A program made the translations under genes and the position numbers. From Fabrea salina (Eukaryota > Ciliophora > Heterotrichea > Heterotrichida > Fabreidae): DNA of 64,000 nucleotides. The notes beneath the pieces are model-generated. The model saw only the letters and a list, made by a program, of their open reading frames with translations, did no database searches and was not told where the DNA came from. Positions 29,931 through 39,500 of the stretch are shown in pieces (position 1 is the first letter of the stretch; every line of letters begins with the position of its first letter). The stretch spans positions 62,001 through 126,000 of the forward strand of contig JALIHJ010000041.1 of assembly GCA_022984795.1 (NCBI GenBank), given 5' to 3'.

Positions 29931-30812
29931 CTAAAGCATAAAAGGAAGATCGGAATTCTTGACTCCGTCACCTAAGTATAAACCTCCAAACCTGCTTGAA
30001 TCTGCTATATGGAAAGCAAAGTACCCAGGCCACAAAAGACTCCTTAAAGTTGCTAGGTTCCCTGAAGGCTCTACTTGCAGACTCCAACAGCCTTTAGGGG
30101 TGTCTTTTTCAAGGGGGTCCAAAAAGTCGTAAGTAAACAAAGCGTCGTCCCTGTCTAGTTGTTCGCGCTTTTCAGGAAGCTGCACATTCCTGAAGTGGAA
30201 GTAGTTGCTTAATTTGCCTAACTCTTCTCTTTTCAGTCCTTCAAAAGCTTTGTTGCGCACTAACTCGTGAGCAGGAGTGATCCGGAAAGCTCCTTTAGGT
30301 GCGGCTGAGCAGTCGTGGTCAATAGCTCTGACGACGTAAGCAAGTCTGTCGAGTTCAGTGAAGTCTTTAGGTGGGATTTTTTCTTCGACAGTTGAAGCAA
30401 GTGAGTCAGGCTCTTCAGGGTTCTCTTCTTGTTCTTGAGGTTCTTCTTCTTGAGGAGGGGCTTCTTTGAGCACCAAGTCGTGTTCTCCGCGGAAAGGCTC
30501 GTTGAAGAGTTCCACGAGTTCTCTGTCATTGGGCGAAATGGCGGGTAGTTCTGCGAAACTCCAGTTGGTTTCTGTGCACCAAAAGAACCTTTTGTGAGGG
30601 AATTCGTAGTGTCCTTTGTAGTTAAGGGTTTGGGCAATATAGTAGTCTCTCATAACTCCTCTGATTCGGCCCCAAAGCAAAACCTCTTCGAAGTCTTCGT
30701 TTTCGTGGAGTTTGAGTAAAGACAGTTCTAAGTTCATTTTTTCGTCTAGTGAAAGAGTGGCTCCTGTCGGCCAGAGCTGTCCTAAGTCTTCGTTCAGCTT
30801 TTGTGCTAGCAT
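29931..30812 (-). CDS. RSPH9: Radial spoke head protein 9 (RSPH9)
   Basis: 293 aa, usual length for RSPH9. Recognisable blocks: GATLSLDEKMNLELSL near the N-terminus, FEEVLLWGRIRGVMRDYYIAQTLNY, FPHKRFFWC, ELDRLAYVVRAIDHDC, and WSLQVEPSGNLATLRSLLWPGYFAFH at the C-terminus. An acidic insert (~residues 115-145) is species-specific. RSPH9 is part of the head of axonemal radial spokes, so this is a motile-cilium gene. Divergent from ACTR8 with 46 bases between starts. Confidence 0.95.
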   Translation of the reverse strand: MLAQKLNEDLGQLWPTGATLSLDEKMNLELSLLKLHENEDFEEVLLWGRIRGVMRDYYIAQTLNYKGHYEFPHKRFFWCTETNWSFAELPAISPNDRELVELFNEPFRGEHDLVLKEAPPQEEEPQEQEENPEEPDSLASTVEEKIPPKDFTELDRLAYVVRAIDHDCSAAPKGAFRITPAHELVRNKAFEGLKREELGKLSNYFHFRNVQLPEKREQLDRDDALFTYDFLDPLEKDTPKGCWSLQVEPSGNLATLRSLLWPGYFAFHIADSSRFGGLYLGDGVKNSDLPFML

Positions 30813-30858
30813 AACGCTCGAATATAAATGCCGGAATTCTAACTATTTAATTAAGTAT

Positions 30859-32481
30859 ATGGAAAGCAAAGGAAGTGAGTGCATTGTAATCCACCTAGGC
30901 TCCCAGAACCTAAGAATAGGCTTTGCCCACCAGATGGCTCCTTACACAGTCCCCAACGTAATAGCTTACCGTCAGGAGGCTGCTAAACCCTCCCTGCCCA
31001 TTCCTAAGTGTGGCGCTGGACCTGAAAACTTGTTCAAAGCTTACTCAATAGTTCAGAACTACTTACAAAACACAGGCTTCCTCAAAGACCAAGTTCCCAA
31101 AATAGTTCTTCCTACCAAACGCACTTCTAAACAAGAAGACACTGAGTCTCAAGTAGAAATTGACTGTGTGCCCCAGCCCCCCGACACTTCCCAGAACCCC
31201 CCCTTTTTAGTGGGCGAAGAAGCCTATAACTTAAGTCCAGACCAGCCCTACGAAAAGCACTTCCCTATTTTAAGGGGCCACTTCAATGTTAACAAAACTC
31301 AAAGCTGGTGGACTGTTGTGAACGACTTAGAAAGGATTCTGGAGTACTCTGCCACAAGGATCTTAAGGATCCCTAGAGACATGTTTTCTCAGTTTTCAGT
31401 CGTGCTGCTCGTTCCTGATGCTTTCTTCAAAGAACAAGTTAAAACCACCATTAACATCCTGCTTAAGTTTTTGGGCTTCAGAAGTATCTTTTTAATCCAA
31501 GAAAGCATTTCTGCTATCTTCGGAGCCGGAGTTCCTTCTGCTTGTGTTGTGGACATCGGAGCTGCGCACATGAACGTTGTTTGTGTAGAAGAAGGAATCA
31601 TTCTGCCCAAAACCCACGTAAGACAGCTTTACGCTGGTTCAGACATTGACTTGTTGTTGCTGAGAGTGATTGAAAAACTAAACACTGAAGAAAAAAACCA
31701 GCTAAGAGTTGTAGAAGCTATTAAAAAGAACGCTTGTAGGTTTGTTCAGGAAGAAAACGCAGTAACTTATAACTGCAAGCATTCAGAGGGGTCTTTTAAA
31801 CTTAGTTCAAGTAACCCTGCTTTGGTGATTTCTTGCCACTCTCTTTTCCACGCTTCTCTTTTGGAGATTTCTAGCGGGGCACCTGAAGTCCCTTTAACTC
31901 TGCACCCAGCTTTTGCCTACGACACAGACGACTACTTAGAAGATCTTATTGAAACCAAAGTAGAGTCAGTGCCCCACCCCACTATTGAAAAAACTTTAAG
32001 CTTAGACCAAATGATCATAAGGTCCATAACCCTAATTGAGCAGCCTGAAACTCGAAAGAAAATGGCTAACTGCATACTGCTAACTGGAGGCGGAGGAAAG
32101 TTCCCTGACTTGCTTGACATTCTTGAAGACAGACTCATCAACAGGTTTCCCGAAGACACTAATATCGAACGCGTAGAGGTTAAGAGCAGCGTGACTCACT
32201 CTGACTCCGAAGGCAACAAAGAAACCATACCTGCAGACCATGTCAAGTGGGTAGGCGGAACAGTGCTGCCCTTTTTAGAGTCAGCAAAAGAACTCTGGAT
32301 CAGTCGAAGCAGGTGGGTAGGGGAGTGGCACCCAGCTGAAGCCAAAGAAGAACTTATGGCGAACTTCGTGAGTTTTGAGAACCCTTACCAGCTAGCAGAG
32401 CGCTGTCGGAAGTGGCGGAGAGACAGACCTTTAGAAGGAGGAGTTAGGCACATAAAAGAAAAGTCTATTTTCACTTGGTAA
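30859..32481 (+). CDS. ACTR8: Actin-related protein 8 (INO80 complex)
   Basis: 540 aa starting at the ATG in GTATATGG at 30859; an upstream ATG would reach into the divergent RSPH9 gene. Matches ARP8 along its length: IHLGSQNLRIGFA (actin phosphate loop), FLVGEEAYNL, FPILRGHFNV, VVLLVPDAFFKEQVKTTINILL, a FRSIFLIQESISAIFGAG block, ACVVDIGAAHMNVVCVEEG, YAGSDIDLLLLRVI, ILLTGGGGKFPDLLDILEDRL and the aromatic C-terminus IFTW. ARP8 is a nuclear subunit of the INO80 remodeller and helps nucleosome binding. Confidence 0.93.
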   Translation: MESKGSECIVIHLGSQNLRIGFAHQMAPYTVPNVIAYRQEAAKPSLPIPKCGAGPENLFKAYSIVQNYLQNTGFLKDQVPKIVLPTKRTSKQEDTESQVEIDCVPQPPDTSQNPPFLVGEEAYNLSPDQPYEKHFPILRGHFNVNKTQSWWTVVNDLERILEYSATRILRIPRDMFSQFSVVLLVPDAFFKEQVKTTINILLKFLGFRSIFLIQESISAIFGAGVPSACVVDIGAAHMNVVCVEEGIILPKTHVRQLYAGSDIDLLLLRVIEKLNTEEKNQLRVVEAIKKNACRFVQEENAVTYNCKHSEGSFKLSSSNPALVISCHSLFHASLLEISSGAPEVPLTLHPAFAYDTDDYLEDLIETKVESVPHPTIEKTLSLDQMIIRSITLIEQPETRKKMANCILLTGGGGKFPDLLDILEDRLINRFPEDTNIERVEVKSSVTHSDSEGNKETIPADHVKWVGGTVLPFLESAKELWISRSRWVGEWHPAEAKEELMANFVSFENPYQLAERCRKWRRDRPLEGGVRHIKEKSIFTW

Positions 32482-32487
32482 CCTTAA

Positions 32488-33834
32488 TTAGGGGAGTTTT
32501 GTTCTTTTGTTGGTTTCTTTAAATATTTTAAATGCACGCAAAAAGCAGTCAAGTGTTTGGCTCTTAGCGTGCTTTAAAACGTACTTGTTAAGAGAGTTAA
32601 GGTCTTTTTTAGGACTACTGCAGTACTGAGTGAACCAAAACAACAAAACTCCTGAAAAAAAGATTCCTAAAGTTTCAAGCACAGACTCTGTGTAGTTAAT
32701 AGCAGAGTCTAGTTGTCTTTTTCTAAAAAGCTCAAAAGTGAGGTTGCTGAATAAACACCCTACTTCTGCTAGTGAGTACTGGTCTTGGTTTGTTAAGTAG
32801 TGTTCTCTAACTCTTTTGAAGTGTTCGGGGAAGTTCCAACCTAAGTAAAACATTAAATACAAAAACACAGAGCCTTTTGATGTCAAACCTGTGACGAACT
32901 TAGACTCAAAGTTGAATTCTTGGTTAAAAGTTAAAAGTTCGTGGACAGACTTTAACATAAAAACGTCTAAAGAGCGCTGTTGGCTAAAACTTGACAGACT
33001 CACTAACTTACTTGCAGCTTCTTTTTGGGAGTTAGTTAGGTTGAACTGGGACTTGAAGCAACAAAACAACTTTTTGAAGACTGAAGGTTTATAGTATATT
33101 TGGACTTGGTGTTCCTTTAGCTCATTAAAGCAACTCATGAAATTTTGAAAGGTTTCTTGGGAACTTAGGGTTTGCTTGGAGCTGTTTTTGGAACTATACA
33201 GGATTTCAGGAACTTCTTGGTCAGAGGAGTTGTCTTTAATTACTACGGAGTCTTCTGGAGTGTCATAACCAGGCAGGATTCCAGGAGGTTCTTCTATTAC
33301 CACTGAGTCTCCTGAACTCTGCACGTTTTCATTTGGCAACTCCCTACAAGAGTTGAAGTTTTTAAGGGCTTCGTTTAAGTCCATGTAAGAAAGCTTAACG
33401 TGGTTGACCCTTTCTGAGTTGGGTTCAAAGGGTTTCATAGGCTCAATGAGATCCTGGATAGTTTCTTGGTAGCGGCGAGAGTGCTCTGTTGTCTGCTTAA
33501 GACTGAAAATAGGCAGTTTGAGTTTCATGCATAACTCAGTGTGGCTTTTCAAATGTTCTTTACACAAGTAAATCGCTGGAAACTTGCAAGTGCACTTGTA
33601 ATGAGCTTTAATTTCACAGTAAGAGCAATTGAAGGTTCTCTCTGAAGGGTCTTCTTCAGAGTCTAGGAGTTTGTTTCCTGCCAACTCAGCAAGCATAGTT
33701 GACCTGTGGTTTTTGATGGTACTATTCTTAAGAGTTTCGGAAAAGTCTATTGAACTGGTATGGGAAAAGTCACTTGAGTCGAGTCTTTGTTTTACTTCAG
33801 TTTTATAACGAGTTACTGCGTTCTCATTGTACAT
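32488..33834 (-). CDS. Unknown protein with a B-box-like zinc-binding segment
   Basis: 448 aa. Residues ~68-102 hold a Cys/His cluster (CSYCEIKAHYKCTCKF...LCKEHLKSHTELC) resembling a B-box-type zinc finger. The middle is acidic and Ser-rich, likely disordered. The C-terminal ~180 residues are helical with a hydrophobic stretch (ESVLETLGIFFSGVLLFWFTQY). No named family recognised. Its ATG (33832-33834) comes one base after the stop of the upstream RNF113 gene, and it ends six bases from ACTR8. Confidence 0.75.
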   Translation of the reverse strand: MYNENAVTRYKTEVKQRLDSSDFSHTSSIDFSETLKNSTIKNHRSTMLAELAGNKLLDSEEDPSERTFNCSYCEIKAHYKCTCKFPAIYLCKEHLKSHTELCMKLKLPIFSLKQTTEHSRRYQETIQDLIEPMKPFEPNSERVNHVKLSYMDLNEALKNFNSCRELPNENVQSSGDSVVIEEPPGILPGYDTPEDSVVIKDNSSDQEVPEILYSSKNSSKQTLSSQETFQNFMSCFNELKEHQVQIYYKPSVFKKLFCCFKSQFNLTNSQKEAASKLVSLSSFSQQRSLDVFMLKSVHELLTFNQEFNFESKFVTGLTSKGSVFLYLMFYLGWNFPEHFKRVREHYLTNQDQYSLAEVGCLFSNLTFELFRKRQLDSAINYTESVLETLGIFFSGVLLFWFTQYCSSPKKDLNSLNKYVLKHAKSQTLDCFLRAFKIFKETNKRTKLP

Positions 33835-33835
33835 C

Positions 33836-34585
33836 TTAGTTAATTAATGAACTTGTCCTTTTGGAAGTTTTAATTTCATTGAAGATTCCACAGGTGTCTT
33901 TGCTGCATGTGTAACACTTGTTGGACTTGGAGTAGTTATTTAGTGCACAGTGGTAACAAAACAAGTGGTGACAGCGAGTAAGCACTGGACTACTAGGTTC
34001 TTTTTGGCATATTCCACAAACACTGGTAGACTTAGGTTGGGGTTGGGGAGTGTTTTTTTGCTTCATTTGTTCTTCCCATTCTTTTTCAAGTTGTTTGCTA
34101 GTTTTGAACTCAGATCTGTCGTGCACAAAGATGCAGTTGTCTCCGTAGCCACAATAACCAGCTTCCCGCCAGTCTTTGCAGAGTCCGTAGGCGTAGTCAA
34201 ACCTGCAGCTAGACTTGATGTCCTCTGAAGCCTTTACTTGTCCTAAAGACCCTGTGATTTTATAGGCATTTATGTCTGAGTCGGTCTTTTCTGCGTAGAC
34301 CGGATAAGAGTTAAGTCCTCTGTATATGCCTTCTGGAATTGACCCTTTTTGTATCTTTCTGCTTATTTGCAGTCTTTGGACCATGCGGGTTTTGCCGTCT
34401 AAGTTAGGGTTGTCGATGTTTCTGTCTTTAGAAAGGTTTCTGTTAGGGTTGATTTCCTGAGTGTCTTCAGGCTCTTTTGTTTCTTGGGTGACTTTGCGTT
34501 TTTTAGAAGGTCTGAAGTAGGTGTCTGGCGAGTCAGGTGCTTTAGGTATATCAGCTTTGGTTTTCTTGGACCTTTTAGCAAACAT
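33836..34585 (-). CDS. RNF113: RNF113/CWC24 splicing-associated CCCH-RING protein
   Basis: 249 aa from the ATG at 34585 (an earlier in-frame one at 34600 lies inside the divergent gene). A basic N-terminus is followed by YKITGSLGQVKASEDIKSSCRFDYAYGLCKDWREAGYCGYGDNCIFVHDRSEFK (family lead-in plus CCCH finger, ~125-160). A C3HC4 RING follows: CGICQKEPSSPVLTRCHHLFCYHCALN...CYTCSK (~190-230), then GIFNEIK. This is the RNF113A/Cwc24 order. It acts in the spliceosome around first-step activation. That is notable in a genome whose introns are 15 nt. Its start codon is two bases from that of the divergent gene. Confidence 0.93.
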   Translation of the reverse strand: MFAKRSKKTKADIPKAPDSPDTYFRPSKKRKVTQETKEPEDTQEINPNRNLSKDRNIDNPNLDGKTRMVQRLQISRKIQKGSIPEGIYRGLNSYPVYAEKTDSDINAYKITGSLGQVKASEDIKSSCRFDYAYGLCKDWREAGYCGYGDNCIFVHDRSEFKTSKQLEKEWEEQMKQKNTPQPQPKSTSVCGICQKEPSSPVLTRCHHLFCYHCALNNYSKSNKCYTCSKDTCGIFNEIKTSKRTSSLIN

Positions 34586-34587
34586 AT

Positions 34588-36534
34588 ATGGAACCCTCAA
34601 AAGCTTCTAAAAGGAACTACCTGAAGCCAGAACTGCTTTATTCTCTTAACTCAGACTACAAAGAACTCATACTAAGTTCATCGGAACTCTGCAAAGTTTG
34701 GAAAGCCTTAAACAACATCAACTCATGCACTGAGAAAATATCTCACTACTTAGAGTGCTACAAACCTGAACTAGGAAGTGCTCTTGATAAGATCAAAACT
34801 TCTTACAACCAACTGATAGAAAAAGTACTTAAAGAAACTCTTAAAATCCAAAAACAACACGAAAAAGTAGAAATTGAGCCCCAAGAAGACCCTAGACAAG
34901 CTGAGTGGGACCAACTCAGCCAAGAACTCAAACAAAAACAACTAACTATCAAAGCCCTCAAAAAGCAAATTGAAATATCCAAGAAGTCCGAAGAAGAACT
35001 CCAAAGGGAAGTTTTAACCCTTAGCCAAATAGTAGAATTTGACGAAAAGAACCAAGAAGAAGAACAACTTCAAGAAAACACAGGAAAAGTCCACAGGTTC
35101 GGACCTAAAAACCTAGAAGAAGTGAAAAAGATTGCAGAGAATGTTTCCTTGGACACCCAACTTAAGTCTTTTGAAGACACCCTGAACAAGGTAGAATCAG
35201 AACACTTTAGCAAGTCACAAGTAATCAAAAACCTAAACGGAGTGATCAAGAGCATGGCCAGCCAAGACAACAAAAAATGCAAAAGCACCCAAGTAGGCGA
35301 GGGTGAGCTGTACTGGAATGTTTCTTCAGTAACTTTGCAAGAAGTGCCCCTTGAAAGTAAGTCTTGTTTGGTGGTTGTAAATCAAGTAGAGGACCTTTCA
35401 AAAATAACTATTCCTCAGTCTTCCGACCCTACTAACTGGTCACTTACTCCTAAGATTCTAAGGTTCCTGGCCAACACTCCTTCAAGGCTTGCACTCGTCT
35501 ACCCTTTTAAGTACTTCAAAAGTCTTTTACTGGAGGTTTGCTCTAGGATTCTGAGCTATCAAACTCCACAGCTGTGCTTGGACGAGTTCTTGTGTGTTTA
35601 TTTTTTGGAAAAGTTCGGACTTAGAAGACTTGCAGAGATAAAACTTAAAGAATTCTTGGCTTCTTTGAAGTTTTACACTGAAAAGAGTTTGCTAGCTAAG
35701 TTGTTTGCAAACATTTCTGGGATTACAGGTGACTTGCAAAATGACTCGGACTACTTAATGGCAGACTATAATACCCAAGTGTACTTTTTGTACTGTTTAA
35801 AGTTCATGAGACAAGACAACTCTGCTTTGTGGGAGTCCAGTGAAGGAGTAACTTGGATAAGAGCTGAAAAAGAGCAAGTGTTTACTAGTAAGTTAGTTCC
35901 TTGGCTGTCTGTTATCAGCAAAAAAACTCGTTCTGAAATCTCAGGAACTATCAAAACCTTAAAAGACTTTGAAGGACAGAGTGGGAAGTTTATAGATTTA
36001 GAACAACTTTTAGGAGTGTACCTGAAAGAGTACATAGCAGCACGCAAAAACGTGCAAAAACAGATTTGCAAAAAGCTAAGTGACTCTGACAAAGTGCACG
36101 AAGGACTATACTCGTTTGAAGAGTTTAAGTCTTTAATTCCGAAAACAGTTACTGAAAGTAAAATCCCAAGAGCTTTTTACTATGCTCTCACAGGACATCA
36201 AAATAACTTCCAAGTTTCCCAAAGCTCTGTTTTAGGGGCTTGTGTGCGTTTGGGGCTTGACTTGCCTCGGATGGAGTTTGAAAAAGTTAAACCCCATACT
36301 TGCCTTACTGAGTCTAAAAGTTACTCTGAAACTAAAACTCCTTCTCTAGACAAGGTTTCAGCTTTACTAGCTCAGCACTTTTCAATCATTAGAGAACTTA
36401 AGAAGAACGTTGAGCACTTTAATGAACTAGTAAGTGGAGCTTCGGACTTCAGGTACTGCTCAAAAGCCTTACAGAACATTGCTGGAATTCTTAGTAACTC
36501 AGTAGAGTTCTTTGTGTTCCCTGTTACTTTTTAA
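34588..36534 (+). CDS. Unknown coiled-coil protein
   Basis: 648 aa, intronless. Residues ~60-230 are Glu/Lys/Gln-rich and predicted coiled coil (SQELKQKQLTIKALKKQIEISKK). The remaining ~400 residues look like a helical globular region with many Leu/Phe/Lys, ending FFVFPVTF. No domain recognised. The ATG at 34588 is separated by two bases from the divergent RNF113 ATG, so the promoters of both genes must lie within coding sequence. It ends four bases from the convergent IQ-protein stop. Confidence 0.75.
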   Translation: MEPSKASKRNYLKPELLYSLNSDYKELILSSSELCKVWKALNNINSCTEKISHYLECYKPELGSALDKIKTSYNQLIEKVLKETLKIQKQHEKVEIEPQEDPRQAEWDQLSQELKQKQLTIKALKKQIEISKKSEEELQREVLTLSQIVEFDEKNQEEEQLQENTGKVHRFGPKNLEEVKKIAENVSLDTQLKSFEDTLNKVESEHFSKSQVIKNLNGVIKSMASQDNKKCKSTQVGEGELYWNVSSVTLQEVPLESKSCLVVVNQVEDLSKITIPQSSDPTNWSLTPKILRFLANTPSRLALVYPFKYFKSLLLEVCSRILSYQTPQLCLDEFLCVYFLEKFGLRRLAEIKLKEFLASLKFYTEKSLLAKLFANISGITGDLQNDSDYLMADYNTQVYFLYCLKFMRQDNSALWESSEGVTWIRAEKEQVFTSKLVPWLSVISKKTRSEISGTIKTLKDFEGQSGKFIDLEQLLGVYLKEYIAARKNVQKQICKKLSDSDKVHEGLYSFEEFKSLIPKTVTESKIPRAFYYALTGHQNNFQVSQSSVLGACVRLGLDLPRMEFEKVKPHTCLTESKSYSETKTPSLDKVSALLAQHFSIIRELKKNVEHFNELVSGASDFRYCSKALQNIAGILSNSVEFFVFPVTF

Positions 36535-36538
36535 CAAT

Positions 36539-39500
36539 TTAAAGTTTAAGAACTATCTTGTTTCTTTCTTGGTTTAAGCTTATAATGTCACAAACTTCAG
36601 AGGGGTCCCTTAAAACAGACTTTTCTACTTGCGCTGTTAAAGGTTCTGCTTGGAAGTTAGTTAGCACTTCAATGAAGTAGCTAGGGCTGTGGTCGTATAC
36701 ACTTACAAGAACTTCTTCTTCAGAAACATAACAAGTAGCTCTCCAAACTAGTTTGGTTGCTTGTGGCTTGGTTTGAGGAGGTTTGTGCACTAGTGAAGTT
36801 AGGTTTGTTGGAGAGTAAAGTTTTAGTTTCTGGGACATGCGTGACATACTTGAAGAAGCCGAGTTAGTGCAAGAACCACCAAGTGTAGGTTTTTTAACAA
36901 GCCTTTTTTGGGAGTCTTCTTCAATAACCTGGAGGTTAGGAACTACTGACTTTTTGATGTACTTAGCTTTTTTAGGCTGGGCTTCAATAGCTTTAAGGGT
37001 GTTTGGTCCAAGTTTTAGTTCCAGGACTTGAATGCCTTTTATAGCTTTGATCAAAACTGAGTCATTAGTCCTGTAAGCAACTACAGTGTACTTTTTGCCA
37101 CTAATGGTAGACTCAAACTTACAAAGTCTCTTGTTGGTGCTTTTCTCAGACAAGTGCTTGCGAGTTATGAATCCTCTGTAAACAGCTTGGATCTTAATAA
37201 TCTTATCCAATGGGTCCAAAGACTGCACACCCAGCTTAAAAGAATTCCCTTCTTCAGTGATGCGCAATGCGTGTTTCACAAAGTAGTTAGCCATAGGGTA
37301 GGTAGACTTATAATCAAACCCAGTAAGTTCGCAAACTTCTTTAAGAGGGATTGTAAGTGTCTTGGCACTTGAAGAGTCTTGCTTTACCTTAACTACTAAT
37401 GAGTCGTTTGGGGAAACTGAGTTGCCAGACTTGTTCAGAGACACAGACACTAGATAAAGAGTATCCTTTACTGTTTTACTTGTAGTGAATATTTTGGAGC
37501 TGGATTTTTTCTTGGGAGTTTCTGAGCTCAGCACTAAAGTGTTGGACTGGATGCTTAGTTTGCTGAGCAGTTTTTCACAGGAAAGTGTTCCTACTTGTTT
37601 TAAAACTTCTTTTTCAGAAAACACCCTTATATAGTGTTCAGATCCTTCACTAAGTGAGAAAAGTATAACTTTTATGCTTTTGTCAGGCAAGATTTCAGCT
37701 TCTGCGTCATAAGTAGTGCCTGACAAGCAAAGAGTTTTGCTAGTTAAGTTTGTTTCATGAGTTTTAGTAGTTTCTGAGTTACTGGCTGGAAGTTTTTGGT
37801 TGGAAGCACTTGCTTTTTGAAGCATGGTTTCAAGTTCTTGAAGGCTAGAAACAAGGCTGGTGCTGGTAGCTTTGGTGTTTAAGGAAACAAACTCAACTAA
37901 AACTCCTTGAGGAGTGCTGAAGGCTGAAACAATATAGGGTTCCTGGTTAATAATGTTTCCTTTTCTAGAAATTAAAGTTTTGGACTTTCTGAACTTGAGC
38001 GAATACAGTTTGAGCGCTTGTGACTTTTTAAAGTTCCTAAAAGCTTTTTGTATTTTGAGCACCGAAGACCTGACTAGGTTGTTTTGGTGCTTCTCTAAAA
38101 CAATGATGAGCTGTGAGTTAGCTACTTTTACTGAGTCCAGAGTTGCAAAAGCACTTGAAGAGTTAGTTTTAGGAATAGCTAGGGGCAAAACTCTAACTCC
38201 TTGTTCTGAAACTCCAGTTACTAAAAAGTTGGTTTCCATCTCGTAAAGCTTCAGGTTAAAGGTAACTTGGTTATCTTTTTGAGTGCTTTCAGCAAGCAGT
38301 GTTACTGGTGTTGCTTTTAGTTTGATAGAAGCTTTATCAAAGCTCAAGCACAAAAAAACTAACTCAGGTTGGTTCAGGTAGTCTGTAAGGTTCATGTTAA
38401 GCTTGTTCAAAACCTCAGACAAGTAAAACTCAGTTTTATAGTTAAGCTGGGCTTCTAAACAAGTAGCTTCTACTTGGACTTTTGGAGGTTCACCTGAAAA
38501 CACACAAGTAGTTTCGTACAACTGAGACCCAACATAATAAGACAGACTTGTGGTGAAACTTGAAGGGTCGCTTAACTTAAGAGTGTTGTTTTGGAAAACT
38601 AAGTAAGAGTGCAGGTGGGCAAATATGTACTGGTTGATAGCAGTTTTGGAGCAGCTTCCTTTGTAGTTAACAGATAATGACAACGTTTGGCTCTCTAAGT
38701 ACTTGTAAGCTTTGACAAGAATGTTTTGGTAGTTGCGCAAACCATAGTAAGAAACTAGGCACTTTTTGCCTGAAATAACAGACTCCAAACAATTAATAAA
38801 GCCTGGGTGACTTTGAGTTTCTTCTCCAGTGTAAAACAAAAAGCTTTTGTGTATCTGCAGGGAGTTTATTATAAGTTGGGGGTTTAAGCCAGCAGGAACA
38901 AAACAGGTAAGTTCCTGAGCATTACTTTTAGCTGTGACTTTGTAGTACTGATCACTCCAAGTAGCCACTAGTATAAAGAACCTTTGAGTGCCTAGTTTCC
39001 TTCCTCCAGAAGCTAAGATTTTGTTTTTGGAGCTTTTTAGAGCTTTATAGTTCCTTCTAGCCAAGAAGCCTTTTATAAGTGCTTGGATTTTAGTTACTTT
39101 TACTTGAAACTCAGTTTTTTTCTTAGGCAGAGGAGGTTTCTCAACTGAAATCTGGACTTGGGACTTAGTTTGTGCAGGCTTAAAACTAAAGGTTTCGATT
39201 TCAGGAGTGCTTTTGCTAGGAGTGCAGTTTATGAAGTGTCTAACAGGAGTGTTAACATTCTCCTTAGCAGGGCTTTTAGGAGCTTTAGGAGGAGGTGAGT
39301 GAGTAGGCTTGACAAAGGAATAACGCGAAATGTTAGACAGTGAAGAGCTGTTTATTTTTTCTTTCGAAATGTCTAAAAACCCCATTTCGTCCAGTTCTTT
39401 GATGTCTTCTTGTGTGTCGTCTTGGCAAACTATGTTGGCTATTTTGCTTTTGTTGAGGAATTCTTGTTTAAGGTAGTTTCTTCTGATGTCTTCGAAGGTA

